DNA of 64,000 bases from Sander lucioperca (GCF_008315115.2 NC_050182.1:26558156-26622155), one strand, 5' to 3'. Shown: positions 13,201-24,699, counted from the first letter of the stretch. The notes: generated by a model not told the origin, from the sequence alone. Made by a program: numbers and translations.

Positions 13201-16052
13201 AGAAATGCCTGTTACTAACCTAGCTCTGGGGAGTTTTCTCCCCGGAGTCCCTTTGCTTCTTCTTCACCCAGAACATCGCCTTGGAATTGGGTGGCACCTA
13301 CACCGGGGTCCTGGGTGCAGCTGACGCTATGGACTTACTACACACTGCTACGCTCTACGTTTCCCCGCAGTGTCCGACTGCGTCCTGCCGCGTCCAACCG
13401 CGTCCACCCAGGCTGCTGTGCCACACTACACCCCGTAACGCCCTGCTGTGCCCTACTATGACATGAACTACTATGACTACCATTGTGATCACTGTTTCAC
13501 TATCTTTATTATGACTATTATTGCCACCATTCACCACTTCCCCAACTGGTGCCGTCAGACACCGCCTACCAAGAGTCTGGGTCTGTCCGAGGTTTCTTCC
13601 TAACAAAAAAGGGAGTTTTTCCTTGCCACTGTCGCAATAGCTACTGCTAATGCTTGCTCTTGAGGCAACCACTGTAATAGTTGGGGCTTCGTAAAGTACA
13701 GAGTTTGGTCTAGACCTACTCTATCTGTAAAGTGTCTCGAGATAACTCTTGTTATGATTTGATACTATAAATAAAATTGAATTGAATTGAGTAAAAAAAA
13801 GGTCTATTGAAAAAGGCCCGGCAAACCTACAGTACATCAACAAAATCTGTTGTAAGGTTAATTAGGGTCTCCAGCTTGTCTAACTCAAGGCTGACTGCCC
13901 CAAACATAAAGGAAAAGCTGATTAAGTGAAAAAAAAGAAGAAAAAAAGTCTTTAAGACACAGGGGCAACCAGTGACATTTATCAAAGCAACTTAAGAAGC
14001 TTTTTCGGCCTGAGACACATGATCTAGACATCTGGAGAAATAATAGGTATTGTGGACTGATTACCAGTATTAGATAAGTAAAAACAACTGGCATCTTTTC
14101 AATGGCATGTATAGTTGTGTTGATGGCTACTGCAGCAGCTACAATAGAGTCTCTGCTTTCCTCTCACACTCACTCCCAGCAGCAAGCTACAATTTTCTTA
14201 AAGCTTAAAGTGCTCATATCATGCTTCATAATTGTATTTAAAGGTTGTACCAGGATAGGTTTACATGGTTTAATTTTCAAAAAACACTATGTTTTTGATG
14301 TACTGCACATTGTTGCAGCTCCTCTTTTCACCCTGTGTGTTGAGCTCTCTGTTTTAGCTACAGAGTGAGACATCACACTTCTGTTCCATCTTTGTTGGGA
14401 GTCGCACATGCGCAGTACCTAGGTAAGGACTAACACACAGTCAGAAGCAGAGTATGAGGGCGTCCCATGCTAGCAGCTAGGCGAGCATTATAACGTGTTA
14501 CAAAGTGACGCACGTTCGTCACGGAAGTAAAGGCTGGACTACAATAGAGCTGTTTGGAGCAGTTTGTGAACAGTGTTTTCTGTTGGAGATGGTAAGTCCC
14601 TTTGGGGTGGACTTTGGGCTTTTTCACTTTGTATTACTATTACATGCACTGCACAAAAAAGATATATAACACAATAAAGGAAAGGGAAAAAGCCAAAAAG
14701 CATAATATGAGCACTTTAAATCCCCTTACAAGCAGCAGCCTGCCGACGGGCCAATCAGTACAAACTCATGCTGTGCAGACAAGCACTGTTCAATCTTTAA
14801 CTTTTGGTGAAAATCCTCAAGTTTCAAAAAATACCAAATACTGTATACCAGGTAAAAATTATGCACAAGATTTCGACAATTTGCATGGAAAATATTATAT
14901 TCAATGTTAAACATCACATTATCATGTATAGTTCAAATAAAGAGCTGCTACAAGCAATTACAGAATATATATGTTAATATGGCTGAAAAACTATTGATTT
15001 GTCTGCTTGACTAATCATTTTGTCTATAAAATGTCAGAAAAATAGTATAAAATAATGTTGTAATATGTTTGACCAACAAAGTTTACTATCATGTATAAAT
15101 AACAAGAAACGCATCAAAATCTTCACATTTGAGAAGCTGGAAAAAGGGGATATTTGGCTTCTTTTTTTCAAAACAACATCGACAGAATAATTTCATCTCC
15201 ATGATAAAATTCTGTCTCGCAGTGTTGCAGAAGATAATTTCAACAATATTAAAGCTACAACAAACAAAGGTAAAATGTATGTAAAAAGTGAATTTTCTCC
15301 CTCTATTTTGTTCAGTCTTTATTTTCATCTTCTGTTGATTCATTTTGCCAATCTGCCATCACTTCTCCCACTCTTCTCCCTCCTCTGCTTGAGCCACCAG
15401 CGAGTTGATGGCTGGTGCTGAGGCAGAAAGAGTCGCGAAAAAGACCGGAGAGGCTGGCAAGGAGCACCTGCGTCTAATTACTCTCCCTTTACTTCCGTTT
15501 AAAGTGACGGTAATGGAGGAAGGCGAACCAGGCACAGTCCCATCTGACACTGTCCTGAAACCTGAAAATTATATTTGGCCACAAGTTTGACCAGGTGGTG
15601 CATTATCAGTTTGTTTTCTAAACTGTTACCATTTCTTGGTGACACATCACAGGGACAGGGTCAGTCAGTTACTGAGATGAGCACAGATTAATAATCTGAG
15701 TACTTTTCACTTCAACTGACAAAGAGCTAAGGACAAACAGGCAGGCGACATGTGTGTGCATACCTTAGCATCTATCTATTCATCTGTCAGCCATGCTCCA
15801 TATTTAATAACCAGCATATCATACGTGAATGCATTGAGAAAATGAATTGAATGAATAAATGAATTGCAATGTTTACTGTATATTCTAGAAAAACACTGAA
15901 TTTATGTATTGTTTTCTCGAATCATCTAAATTCAGGCTTTACAGTTAAAACAAATAAAGCACACTTAGTAACACTTAGTATATATCTACTTGAATTATAG
16001 TGCTGGTAGTGTGGAGGGGGCTTCCAAAAAAAGATACATATTTGCAGTTACA

Positions 16053-16109
<57 letters not shown>

Positions 16110-16668
16110 CAGAACATATTACAAACAGTTTTTGATGACTAATCCAACATTTTTACTGGGTGGGGTTGTGATGGAGGAATTTGGACTCTTGAGTAATTAA
16201 AAGTGAAATGTGATTGTATGTTTATAGGAGGCTTAGGCTGAATGTGGGTGGTGGGCGTAAATGTGTAGGCTATCTGTGTGCGTGAGTGTTTGAGTGAATC
16301 AAAGAGATGCATTTACCATCCAGGTAAGCCAGCTGATTAATTCATGTTTTTTTCAAATATATTTTAATGCATCTCATCCAGCAGACACAGAATTACTTTA
16401 TTATGTATATGAAGTCATATTTTTAAATACTGATGGAGTGCGGAGTTGCAGCCCTGCTCCCAAAGCTAACCTTAAAAAAACGCCTCTGAAATTATTAATA
16501 AACAAATCTACCGTCAGACATTGTTTCATCCTCTGTCACCATTAGAAAAAAGAACAGGGTGAGGAATTCCCACCTGCACACCGTGAGAAGATTCCTCCTC
16601 TCCACCGCGGCGGTCCTGCCTGCTCCCCTCTTGCGGATGAGATGCAGCCCCACGCCGAGCGAAGCCAT
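4780..16668 (-). CDS. rundc3b: RUN domain-containing protein 3B
   Basis: Eleven coding exons on the minus strand, in transcript order: 16668-16574, 11341-11226, 10576-10443, 9997-9912, 9721-9632, 8087-8007, 7709-7535, 7150-6993, 6135-5989, 5457-5336 and 4925-4780 (stop TAG). Phases join throughout, giving 449 residues against about 456-473 in mammals. The N-terminus is shorter: only about 20 residues precede the conserved AAVERRNLLTVCR, and the glycine-rich stretch of the human protein is absent. The RUN domain covers about residues 30-190 (FGYESPRSFWDYI, FYEDGAIMLGEEA). A predicted coiled coil follows at about 250-320 (EKEQLEYIILELQDQL). The C-terminus is Ser/Thr-rich (SLTSVASYKSLASLKS) and ends in FTPS as in the family. 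RUN proteins act as adaptors for small GTPases and membrane traffic; RUNDC3A/B are mostly neuronal. Exon 9912 has a weak donor (GTCTTA). The gene converges with slc25a40 and diverges from abcb. Confidence 0.94.
4961..5274. mobile_element. hAT-type MITE in rundc3b last intron
   Basis: Ends are inverted copies: TAGGCATGGGCCGG at the left and CCGGCCCATGCCTA at the right. The flanks tacccgca (4953-4960) and tacccaca (5275-5282) match at 7 of 8 bases, which fits the 8-bp target duplication of hAT transposons. At 314 bp, with no transposase reading frame, it is non-autonomous. It sits in the intron between rundc3b exons 5457-5336 and 4925-4780. Confidence 0.8.
5505..5700. repeat. Degenerate interspersed repeat with GCTGAAAC end
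   Basis: Starts with gtgctgaaacaattagtcaa and continues with a gaaattgtgatgtg-type segment. This belongs to a family of AT-rich elements with GCTGAAAC / GTTGCAGCCCTA type ends. Related copies are recognised near 14980-15300, 26640-26800, 56050-56290 and 62571-62760. The family looks like old hAT-type MITEs; exact limits cannot be fixed by eye. Confidence 0.5.
6890..6966 (+). repeat. CA microsatellite in a rundc3b intron
   Basis: A nearly perfect (CA)n run of about 75 bases lies just beyond the donor of the rundc3b exon ending at 6993 (minus strand). Confidence 0.95.
7163..7208 (+). repeat. CA microsatellite beside a rundc3b acceptor
   Basis: A (CA)n run lies 12 bases upstream (in transcript sense) of the acceptor for exon 7150-6993. 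The exon is thus flanked on both sides by dinucleotide repeats. Confidence 0.95.
8764..9208 (+). mobile_element. Solo LTR of a retrotransposon
   Basis: This 445-bp element begins TGTCAGGG and ends CATGACA. It is flanked on both sides by GTATG (8759-8763 and 9209-9213), a perfect 5-bp target duplication. An AATAAA lies near 9151, about 55 bases from the end. The TG...CA ends, 5-bp duplication, internal polyadenylation signal and lack of coding sequence fit a solo LTR, probably of the Ty3/Gypsy group. The lineage is inferred, not shown. It lies in the rundc3b intron between exons 9721-9632 and 8087-8007. Confidence 0.8.
12310..13793 (+). mobile_element. L2-type LINE, 3' end with reverse transcriptase C-terminus
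   Basis: An open frame to the stop at 12969-12971 encodes the C-terminal part of a non-LTR reverse transcriptase (motifs LGIIFDQDLSF, RLDYCNSLLSG, ASLHWLPVKSRI, YKALNGQAPSYI), as in L2/Maui-like fish LINEs. A 3' UTR of about 800 bases follows, ending in a TTGAA-rich tail at about 13775-13793. The element is 5'-truncated, lies in rundc3b intron 1 and is antisense to the gene. Its 3' UTR recurs at 26401-26612 (+) and 54697-55038 (-). The ATG at 12264 lies upstream of the recognisable region, so no start is claimed. Confidence 0.88.
14209..14715. mobile_element. TTAA-flanked MITE (piggyBac-like), copy 1
   Basis: Terminal inverted repeats are AGTGCTCATATCATG on the left and CATAATATGAGCACT on the right, each bordered by TTAA (14205-14208 and 14716-14719). 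TTAA duplication is typical of piggyBac transposons. It is 507 bp with no transposase. The copy at 31878-32372 is in the opposite orientation. Confidence 0.82.
14980..15345. repeat. Degenerate hAT-type interspersed repeat
   Basis: Contains ggctgaaaaactattgattt and a segment with ttcacatttgagaagctgg, both shared with the AT-rich family seen at 5505, 26640, 56050 and 62571. Ends are eroded, so the limits are approximate. Confidence 0.4.
16058..16106 (+). repeat. AAT trinucleotide microsatellite
   Basis: A perfect (AAT)n run of about 49 bases in rundc3b intron 1. Confidence 0.95.
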
Positions 16669-17296
16669 CCCCGGCCCGTGTCCGAGCCTCTCCGCTCCCT
16701 CTGCACCAGGGTAGCTGTCTCGTCACACCAGAGGAACACACGATGCTCAGCTCAAGGAGGGGCAACACAAACCTGCGTCAAGTCCACTGAGTCTTTGGTC
16801 AAGTCAAATATTATAGGACTTCCGGCTGATACTTTCGAAATAAAAGCATGTACGGCAGACCAGCAGCAAAATTGTAATTTGCAGAATTTATCAGGAAGGT
16901 ATCTGCTCAGGCTGTTTGCTTTCAAATTCATTTATATTAACACACAGTGGGCCAATGTTGGTAGATGTCCTATAATATCCTGCTATAGTGTTATATAAAC
17001 AGGGATAATATTTAATATTAAAGACACTAATGTCAGGTCTGTATTTTATTTGTATTAATTTTTTTGTTTTAGGGACCTGGGGGTTTATTTATTTATAGGC
17101 TATATAAATGTATTATTATTGTGATTATGATGATGAATTGTATTATTATCATTATTTATTTATTTATCATTTTATTAATAATGTATCATCATCTTTTTAA
17201 TTGATAATACAATTGCAGTGAACTGAATAAATGAAACATCAAATAAACTAATTTATTTTGTTTGTTATGTCTAGTCATACTTTCACAAATAAATAA

Positions 17297-17298
<2 letters not shown>

Positions 17299-17334
<36 letters not shown>
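17299..17334 (+). repeat. AAT trinucleotide microsatellite
   Basis: A perfect (AAT)n run of about 36 bases in the intergenic region upstream of rundc3b. Confidence 0.95.
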
Positions 17335-18358
17335 TTGGCTTTTAAAATAAGGCTACCTGTTCATATCACAGTTTTTACAGATTGTGTTATACGCAATATT
17401 TACCTGCATATGTCATTCTGTTGCTCCTCTAAATACTAATTTAATAATTGTATTGCGCATGCGCAGAACGGATTTGACAGGCGGTACGGATCGGGTACTG
17501 ACAAGGGTCCTGAAAGAAAAGCGAGATGATTTTTAGCCTGTCATCAGTGTGAGAAGTTAAATAAAATGTGTGAGTGACTGCTACTCTTCCATACACAGAA
17601 AATGATCTCATGTGTGAATGGCATGTCTGTTTTATTTTGCAAGCGTTAAAAAGCTGATTCATCCGACAAAATTAATGAAAAGATTCAGAATCTTATATTT
17701 TCCTGTAACTTGAACTTCACATTCAAGAGTTTCTCAGGTAATCATAGGCTACTTGAAATATAAATACATACAGGGCCCTGTAGCTACTACTCCTGTGTTA
17801 ACAATAGGCTACATTAGGCTGCAGATGTAAACAAACCTTTCACAGCATGGTAAAACATTGACTCACATTTTGTTGTTTTCTAGTGTCCATGTCGGTTTTA
17901 AAACGAGTTGTCAGTGAATACGAGTGTTCAATTCAACATGTGCATTTGATCACAATCAGATCATTGCCTACTGATAGCCTTTTAACTTCGTCTTTTAGTT
18001 CAGTTAATCTTGAAGGAGGAGAGCGCCATCTAGTGGTCCCAATAAAAAACACCACATTGTGTCTGCGTTCCCTGTCATCATCAAAGTGTTAAAAAAAAAC
18101 ATGATGGACTCTTCAGAAGAGGTAATTATCTTCACTCGAGTTTCTGCGCGCGAAAGTCGACACCAATTTATAAACATAGCCATACTGACAAATACAAAAA
18201 GAGTTTTGTGGAGCTGTAGCAGTAGGCATATGGTCTAAATTACATTTGTATCAACTCATTTGGCAATGGCTTGAATGTAACGGAATGTAAGTTACGCACT
18301 AAAGCTTTAAAACCAGACTGTAAGCTACGAGGGGGGGCACAAAAGATAAATAATAGTT

Positions 18359-18653
18359 CAGTGGTTCTCAAGCTGCGGGTTGGGCCCCCTCCTAAGGGTC
18401 GCAAGATAAATCAGAGTTGTCATTATTTTTTCGATAAATTATTTTTATTATTATTTATTATTCTTTGTGTAAAATATCCTACAGTTTTACGTCTCTGGGT
18501 CGGAAAACGTATTCAAATCAAACCATCTGAGAAGTTTAGTGACAAACTGGCTCTCTGGTGGAACTGCTACCAACTCAGTGAAAGTAGACAAGGTGCTCCA
18601 ATAGACACTGCTTTTTGTAAAGGGTTATACGCCAAAAAGATTGGCAACCACTG
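18359..18653. mobile_element. hAT-type MITE (CAGTGGTTC ends)
   Basis: Begins CAGTGGTTCTCAAGC and ends GGCAACCACTG, an inverted end pair typical of hAT/Charlie-like elements. A clear 8-bp duplication was not found. A related left end (CAGTGGTTTCCAATCTGGGGG) starts at about 19953. It overlaps an open frame at 18271-18666 that has no protein similarity I can recognise. Confidence 0.6.
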
Positions 18654-19223
18654 GTTTAATCTATAGCAAATGTATCATAGTATCACGGCTTTTATGTAAA
18701 ATCTTAGTCAGCAAAGTAACTAGTTACTATACCCTTGTCATAAATGTAGTGGAGTGAAAAGTAGGCCTACAATATTTCCCTATAAAGTCTCATCAGTTCA
18801 TCAGCCTTGCAGTATTTCAACATTCCTCTGCTGTCACCAGCCATCTCCTTCGAACCTGAGCAGACTTTTCAAAAAAATAAGTTAAACTTCACTTGTCTCT
18901 TAGTTGTGTTTTGCACTTGGGTCTACCTTTTGAACTTAAACGTGGCATGATAACACAGGGTGAAGTCTGTCCTAATGGTACTTTATTAAAAGACTGTCAG
19001 AGTTCAACAAGTGAATAAACCATGAATATACATATACATGGATATAATATAATTATAAAACAAGTTTACACAATGAGGACTTTAATAACCCATTCAGTGA
19101 CGTCTGTATTTCCTGTGTGGTTGGAGTTGTGCTGTCAATGGATGACTGCAGGTGACTCATCTTACTAAACCTTTGACCCACACTGAGAAAACATTATGAC
19201 TTATATGTAATGTAGTAATGTAG

Positions 19224-19230
<7 letters not shown>

Positions 19231-19264
<34 letters not shown>
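19231..19264 (+). repeat. CA microsatellite
   Basis: A perfect (CA)n run of about 34 bases in intergenic DNA. Confidence 0.95.
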
Positions 19265-19267
<3 letters not shown>

Positions 19268-21671
19268 ATATAATAATATTTTGTTCTACTTAAAAACTAC
19301 ATTGTAAGTGAATATGAACAAAACAAGCAACTGAACCCAAATGACAACACAAAAGGATAGATGATAAAGCACTGTTAGATTCAATCATGGACATAGACAC
19401 CATTTACACACATTAAATGGATAATAAGTATCTAATTCTATAATATTATTTAAATTATATATCACAATATTATAATATTAGGATAAAATAACATTATGAT
19501 GTTAATGATATACTTTGGGGATATTACAAAGATGTGGGTATTGAAGAAGCAAACGATAAAGTTTTATTTTATAACTTTTATGTTATTCACTATCCTCTCT
19601 ACCATTGTATCTGGTATCATCATCATCATCATCATTTGACTTTATCCAAATGTTTTAAAACTAATAGAAATAAGGGAATACAATTAATTTCAAATGAATT
19701 GAAGTAAAGGCATAGAAAGCAAGAAAGCAAAACACATTCATTATAAGGAATAAGTAGATCCATTACTTAAGTTAGAGGGGCAATACAATAGGCTAATGTA
19801 AAAATACTCCATTACAAGTAAATGTCCTTCATTTAAAATCCTGCTTAAGTAAATAGGCTACTGTGCAGAACAATAGGCCCAATAACTCATATATTATTAT
19901 AGCCTTGATGATGGAGTTTTGATTACTTTATATCAGGTAGGCTAGTTTGGTCCAGTGGTTTCCAATCTGGGGGTCGGGCCCCCTCCAGTGGGTCACAACA
20001 AGATAAATGCAGTAGCGCTGAGATCGAAAAGTGGCTGATGATATACCCATCAGCCAATCCCTGAGGGGTGTGCTGCTCATTACAGGACAACATCATAATA
20101 CTCGGATGACGGAATGACTATTCAAAACCTCAATGCATACCTTAATGGGGAGCAGATGAGCCGCTCAAAATCTGACGAAAATCTTTTAAACTGACCTTTG
20201 TCAATCTGAAATGAAGACAGATTCAGAAACTGCACGGCCTATTTCTCGCTTAAAATGTTTTCAGAAACACGTTTCGGTGAACTATTTTATTACAATATGA
20301 GATCGTATTCTGAACAAGCCGCCATGACAGTCTGGCTGTGAATTTCCGAAGAAAAAAGAACCACGTGACGCGTTCGTCCAATCAGCTGCCGGTTCTCATT
20401 TTCTGGGAAATAATCAGACTGTTAATGGAAACAATACAGAGCAGCGCCGCCTGCTGCTATGGAGACGTATTACATTTCGTGCACGCGCAGAGCATACGCT
20501 CAAGTCGGCATCGCCTCAGTGTGTTCTGAGGCATTTTTTGGACCTCGGGGACCCGACTGATCAGTCCGATTGGCTTTTCTGCCGACGGTCGGCCCGTCTG
20601 GTTGGTGTGTCAGGGCCCTTAGGGTGAGTCCCGACTGCCCTGTCTCCCGACTGGTCGGCCCAAATGAAGGCCGACGGCACGGGACACAGACTCGAGTCAC
20701 CGACCTCGCCAGACGGTCTGACGGCCGATTATCGGGCTGGTGTGTCTTCTCTCTTAGGCTACACCATACAGTCCTGTAATTCCTGATTTTCTATTGTTTG
20801 TTTTGGAGTTTTGTTTAAGTAAATTTGCATTAGTGTATAGGCCTATCTCCTGTGTGGACTCAGCTCTTGATTAAAGGTGCTGTAGGTAGAATTGGGAAGA
20901 TCTAGGACTTAGCCAAAAAATGTGAACATCAACAACTTCTCAGTCCCTCCCCCTTTCGTTGTTTTCATGATCATGTTTAAATGGATCTAAAATAAACAAC
21001 CATAACAGCTAGAGCTTTCTATAAGGCTTCTGTCTTTCCCGCCATCATGTAGTACGCTCGTGATGACGTCATCACGTTATGTGATGTGACACCATTTTTT
21101 ATTGCAGATGACACTATCAAAACGTCTTTACACTGCTCATAAAAGTGAGAATATCTGAGAAAAAATTCTGAGAGTTCAACTAACTTCTGGAGTGTTAAGA
21201 AATATTTTATTAATGTTTCTACATTTGGTAAACTTTTGGATAAGTGTGTTTTGTGTGTTTATTTAGTAAAAATTGAAAACACATTTCAGATTTTTGTAAT
21301 TCTTTTTAAAATTTATGACAACATTTTAATACTTTCATCAATTATTATGGTTTAGTGACTTACATAACCTTTTAGCTTAGGTTGTACTAATTTAAGGGAT
21401 ATGAAGCATTCAAAGATACCCTGAGAAATGACATCACAAGAAGTGAAAAAATACCAATGTAGGCACATTTCTATCGCAGACTTCAAAACGTTAATCCCTG
21501 AACCAGTTTGCATCAAAAGTAACCTATAGCTACAGGAGAAAGGTACGAGGTATGGTAAGTGCTGTTCCTTCAAACAAACCGATAAACCTTTCAGCTTTCT
21601 GGTTCTTAATTCACCTCAAGCAATGGAGCTCTTCCACAAATTACATATCGGGCCCTTGTCAAACCTGTAGC

Positions 21672-21780
21672 CAGGGATTTAAATTAACTTTATTGATCAC
21701 TAGCCAACATGGCTAATAGATTTTCAAAGTAACCAGCCAATCAGAAGTTAATTTTTGGCTGGTGTTAATTTAAAGCCCTG
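21672..21780. mobile_element. 109-bp hAT-type MITE
   Basis: Ends are CAGGGATTTAAATTAAC and GTTAATTTAAAGCCCTG, near-perfect inverted repeats. The flanks cctgtagc (21664-21671) and cctttagc (21781-21788) match at 7 of 8 bases. Size, CAGGG terminus and duplication length fit a very short non-autonomous hAT element. Confidence 0.8.
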
Positions 21781-22575
21781 CCTTTAGCCTATTGATCATG
21801 CTCCATATGCTTGAAGCAAATTAAGATGCCAACCAAATATAGGCTACTATTAAATAAGATAGTTGTAAAGAAAAAAGGCCCATAAATAATAAGCTGCAGC
21901 CCTATGTAATGCTATGACATCATAGCCAGAGAGTATTGTGGGAGTTTTTTTCCTTTAGTGGGAAGACGAAAAAAACCTCATAGACATACTTGTGTTCATG
22001 TGCGTCCATGATAACAACCACAGGTTCACAGATTTAGTCTGAAGTTAATAAAAGTGCCCTGTGCATTGCTGTGCCTTCAATCTACAGCAATAAAGCTAGT
22101 GCAGTAAACTGGGGTCCTGTCTAATGCATTCTGACCGATGCACCAAAGTGAATGTCTGTAGGCCTATACTGAAAACATTATAAAAACTAATTAAAAACTA
22201 TTTTTTTTAATTTTTTTTTGTGAATAGCCTACATCTTGTGTAAGAACTTTAATTTTGCATATGGATTGATTCCTGTTTTTTGGACTTTGAATAGGCTCAT
22301 ATAGCATAGAGGCTACATGATATCATTTGTCGTACATTAGGCTACATGTTAGCTTGATACGGTTTGTAACGTGAATGGTGGAGAAAGCTAGCAGTTAGCC
22401 GGTTAGCTCAAACAGTCTACAGACAACTGAACGGAGATTCTACACTGATACTTTATTCTACAACATCGAACATACAGTAGCCTACAATGCCAGGTCTCCA
22501 CGACGCTATATTTACTTATCATCCATGAGCAGTAGTAGCCTAGGCTACATAGCATAACCTGCACCAACTCGTTAG

Positions 22576-23223
22576 TAGGGGTACATGATATAGCGACTCA
22601 ATATCGTTATCACAATATCACGTTGCGCAATATTATATCCAATATTTGCAATATTTTATTTATTGTGGAGCGCTGCGTCCCGTCCCTTGGCTGTGTGGCT
22701 TAGTTGTGTTCGATTTAGAGCCTGCTTGAAACGCTGTAATGATCATCATTTCATTGGCCAGTTACCGTGCCACTTGCACATGTTAGTGGTCAGTGCAAGG
22801 GGCAAATACGTGACAAACCCTAAGGAGCGTACCACATGACCTGTGTGCATATTTCGACAGAGTGACAGTGTAAGTGAAGAAATTGATAGAGACAACTAAA
22901 CGGAACGAATCAGAAAAGCAAAAGAAAAGTTGTTTCCTGTTCTCTTTATTTGTTTATTTTATACTACAACCAGTAGGCTAAAACATGTTCTGTTCTGTAG
23001 ACATGGTCATTATTTATTTATTTATTCATGTAGCCTCCCAGTTCAATATGACTGTCAGTTGAAATACACATTGTGTTGTAAGAAAACTTGTTTTATTTGT
23101 TATGAATCTATTTTGATGCGTTTTCCCATAACTTTTGTAATGTTACATATGTTTAAAAATATCGAAATTAATATTCATAATCGATATCGCAATATCACAT
23201 TTTGTCAATATTGTGCAACCCTA
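22576..23223. mobile_element. hAT-type MITE with perfect 8-bp duplication
   Basis: Begins TAGGGGTACATGATAT and ends TTGTGCAACCCTA. The 8-mer CTCGTTAG occurs immediately before (22568-22575) and after (23224-23231), a perfect target duplication. Subterminal cgatat/caatatca motifs repeat near both ends. No transposase frame is seen; at 648 bp it is an internally deleted, non-autonomous copy about 0.9 kb upstream of the abcb first coding exon. Confidence 0.88.
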
Positions 23224-23799
23224 CTCGTTAGTGAAGTCTCTCTTGATGTGTGTTGGTCCGAGGAGAGAAGGGTTACAGGTTTATTATAGTTGCGTTCACT
23301 GTCGGAGCATTTTCAGTGCTGCTTTGAACATGCAAACAAACTTACAGTAGGCATATAGATAGCCTAAATGGAAATTAATAGGCTACATAAAACCCCCAAA
23401 ATACGATTTTTAGTGGGTAGGCAACTGAGTAAACAAGTTAGGAAATAGTGTTCGCTTTCTTGTCAACCGTTAACGTTATGAGAAGCGTAACTAGTTTGGC
23501 ACTGCCCAAAGGTAAAACAAACATCTCAGCACCGTTAAAGCTCATTTAGCCTACAAATTAGCCTATACCATGTTTGTTTAACCAGTACAAAAAAAACAAA
23601 ATGTAAAAACAAAACGTTGCAATTTTACGGGGTTTGTGGTTATGAGCTGGACTATTTCTTAGCCGATCACCTTTCTTCAAGAAAGCTTTAACGTATTTCC
23701 CCAAATTATGGAAGCTTGCATTCCTTTGGTTATGAAAGGTGAAATATATACAGGGAAACGGACTTTTGTACCCTGCAGCCCTCGCCTGTTTAATTTATG

Positions 23800-24134
23800 A
23801 AGCGGAAAAAGGAGGGGAGAGGAGGGGGAGAGGAGGAGGAGAGGCGCGCGTGTGCTGATTTCCACCTTTGTCAAAAATAGACCGGAGGACTGAGACGGGT
23901 CGGAGGAGAACCGGTGGGTCAGCGCCTGTTTTAGTCTATTTCTATTTCATTCTACTTTATATGCTATCTCTACTTTTGTTTTGTTTTTAATAAATGTGTA
24001 AGCTAATACAGTCGAACGAATCCTAAAGCTGCTCTTGGTGGTTTTTATATATATATATATATATATATACATCTCAGACAGGATCTTATAAATTGTTTCG
24101 ATTGAGAGGTGAAATCTTCTGACAGGACCCAGAC
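23800..24134 (+). promoter_or_regulatory. Likely abcb 5' UTR exon, intron and promoter-proximal region
   Basis: An acceptor (tcttctgacag) ends at 24125, nine bases before the start codon at 24135, so the gene must have an upstream untranslated exon. A candidate donor, CCG followed by GTGGGT, starts at 23914, after a purine-rich, CpG-containing stretch (about 23810-23910). An (AT)n run at 24045-24069 lies in the intervening intron. The transcription start itself cannot be read. Confidence 0.45.
24045..24069 (+). repeat. AT microsatellite in the abcb 5' UTR intron
   Basis: A short perfect (AT)n run between the proposed untranslated exon and the first coding exon. Confidence 0.9.
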
Positions 24135-24582
24135 ATGGATGTGAAGGACGAAATGGAAATGTTGGCCACAGCAAAACTCCAACAAAATGGAGATTTAAAG
24201 TAGGCCTACTACTCTCTTTTTCTAACCAAGATTTCAAGAGCGATGGTTTTCAAACAGCACCAATTTATATAACAGGTGTCTCAGTTATTCTCTAGAAAGA
24301 ATTGTATGCAATTAGACTATATTCATGCATCATGCTTTTTATATCCTCCAGTGAAAGTAAAAAGAATGGAAAGAAGAAAGAAAAAGAACCAAAGTTGCCT
24401 GTGGTTGGTCCCATTGATGTGGTAAGCTGTCATCACACTGTGATCTCTTTCTGTCAGAACCAGTTGTTCATGCAATGTAATGATTCTTTTGAAGTAGTTA
24501 ATTTAGCTTTATTTTTCACTATCTACAGTCTATCTTTTTTCTACTGTTTTATATTACTATAAAATGCAATTGAAATGTTGTG

Positions 24583-24643
<61 letters not shown>

Positions 24644-24699
24644 CGAAACAACAGAAAATACGATAAAGGCTGCGTGTAGTATGATCTTTTAAGCATAAA

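Larger units (their letters stand above)
16669..24125. other. Intergenic region between divergent rundc3b and abcb
   Basis: No conserved coding exon was recognised in this 7.5 kb. It must hold the rundc3b promoter (upstream of 16668, minus) and the abcb promoter (near 23.8 kb, plus). It also holds MITEs at 18359-18653, 21672-21780 and 22576-23223, and short tandem repeats at 17299-17334 (AAT) and 19231-19264 (CA). A GC-rich stretch lies at about 20520-20730. Near 20872 is a TTAA-preceded repeat start (TTAAAGGTGCTGTAGGTAG) without a clear partner end. The open frames present look random or lie inside repeats. Confidence 0.7.

Noticed and set aside
16526..16768. Two minus-strand open frames overlapping the first rundc3b exon
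   Set aside because: They are read in other frames. The frame starting at 16668 gives the conserved AAVERRNLLTVCR and joins in phase to exon 11341-11226.
18271..18666. 131-codon open frame in the intergenic region
   Set aside because: It spans the hAT-type element 18359-18653 and shows no recognisable protein or splice context.
22930..23289. 119-codon open frame
   Set aside because: Most of it lies inside the hAT MITE 22576-23223 and it crosses the duplicated flank; no protein similarity is seen.
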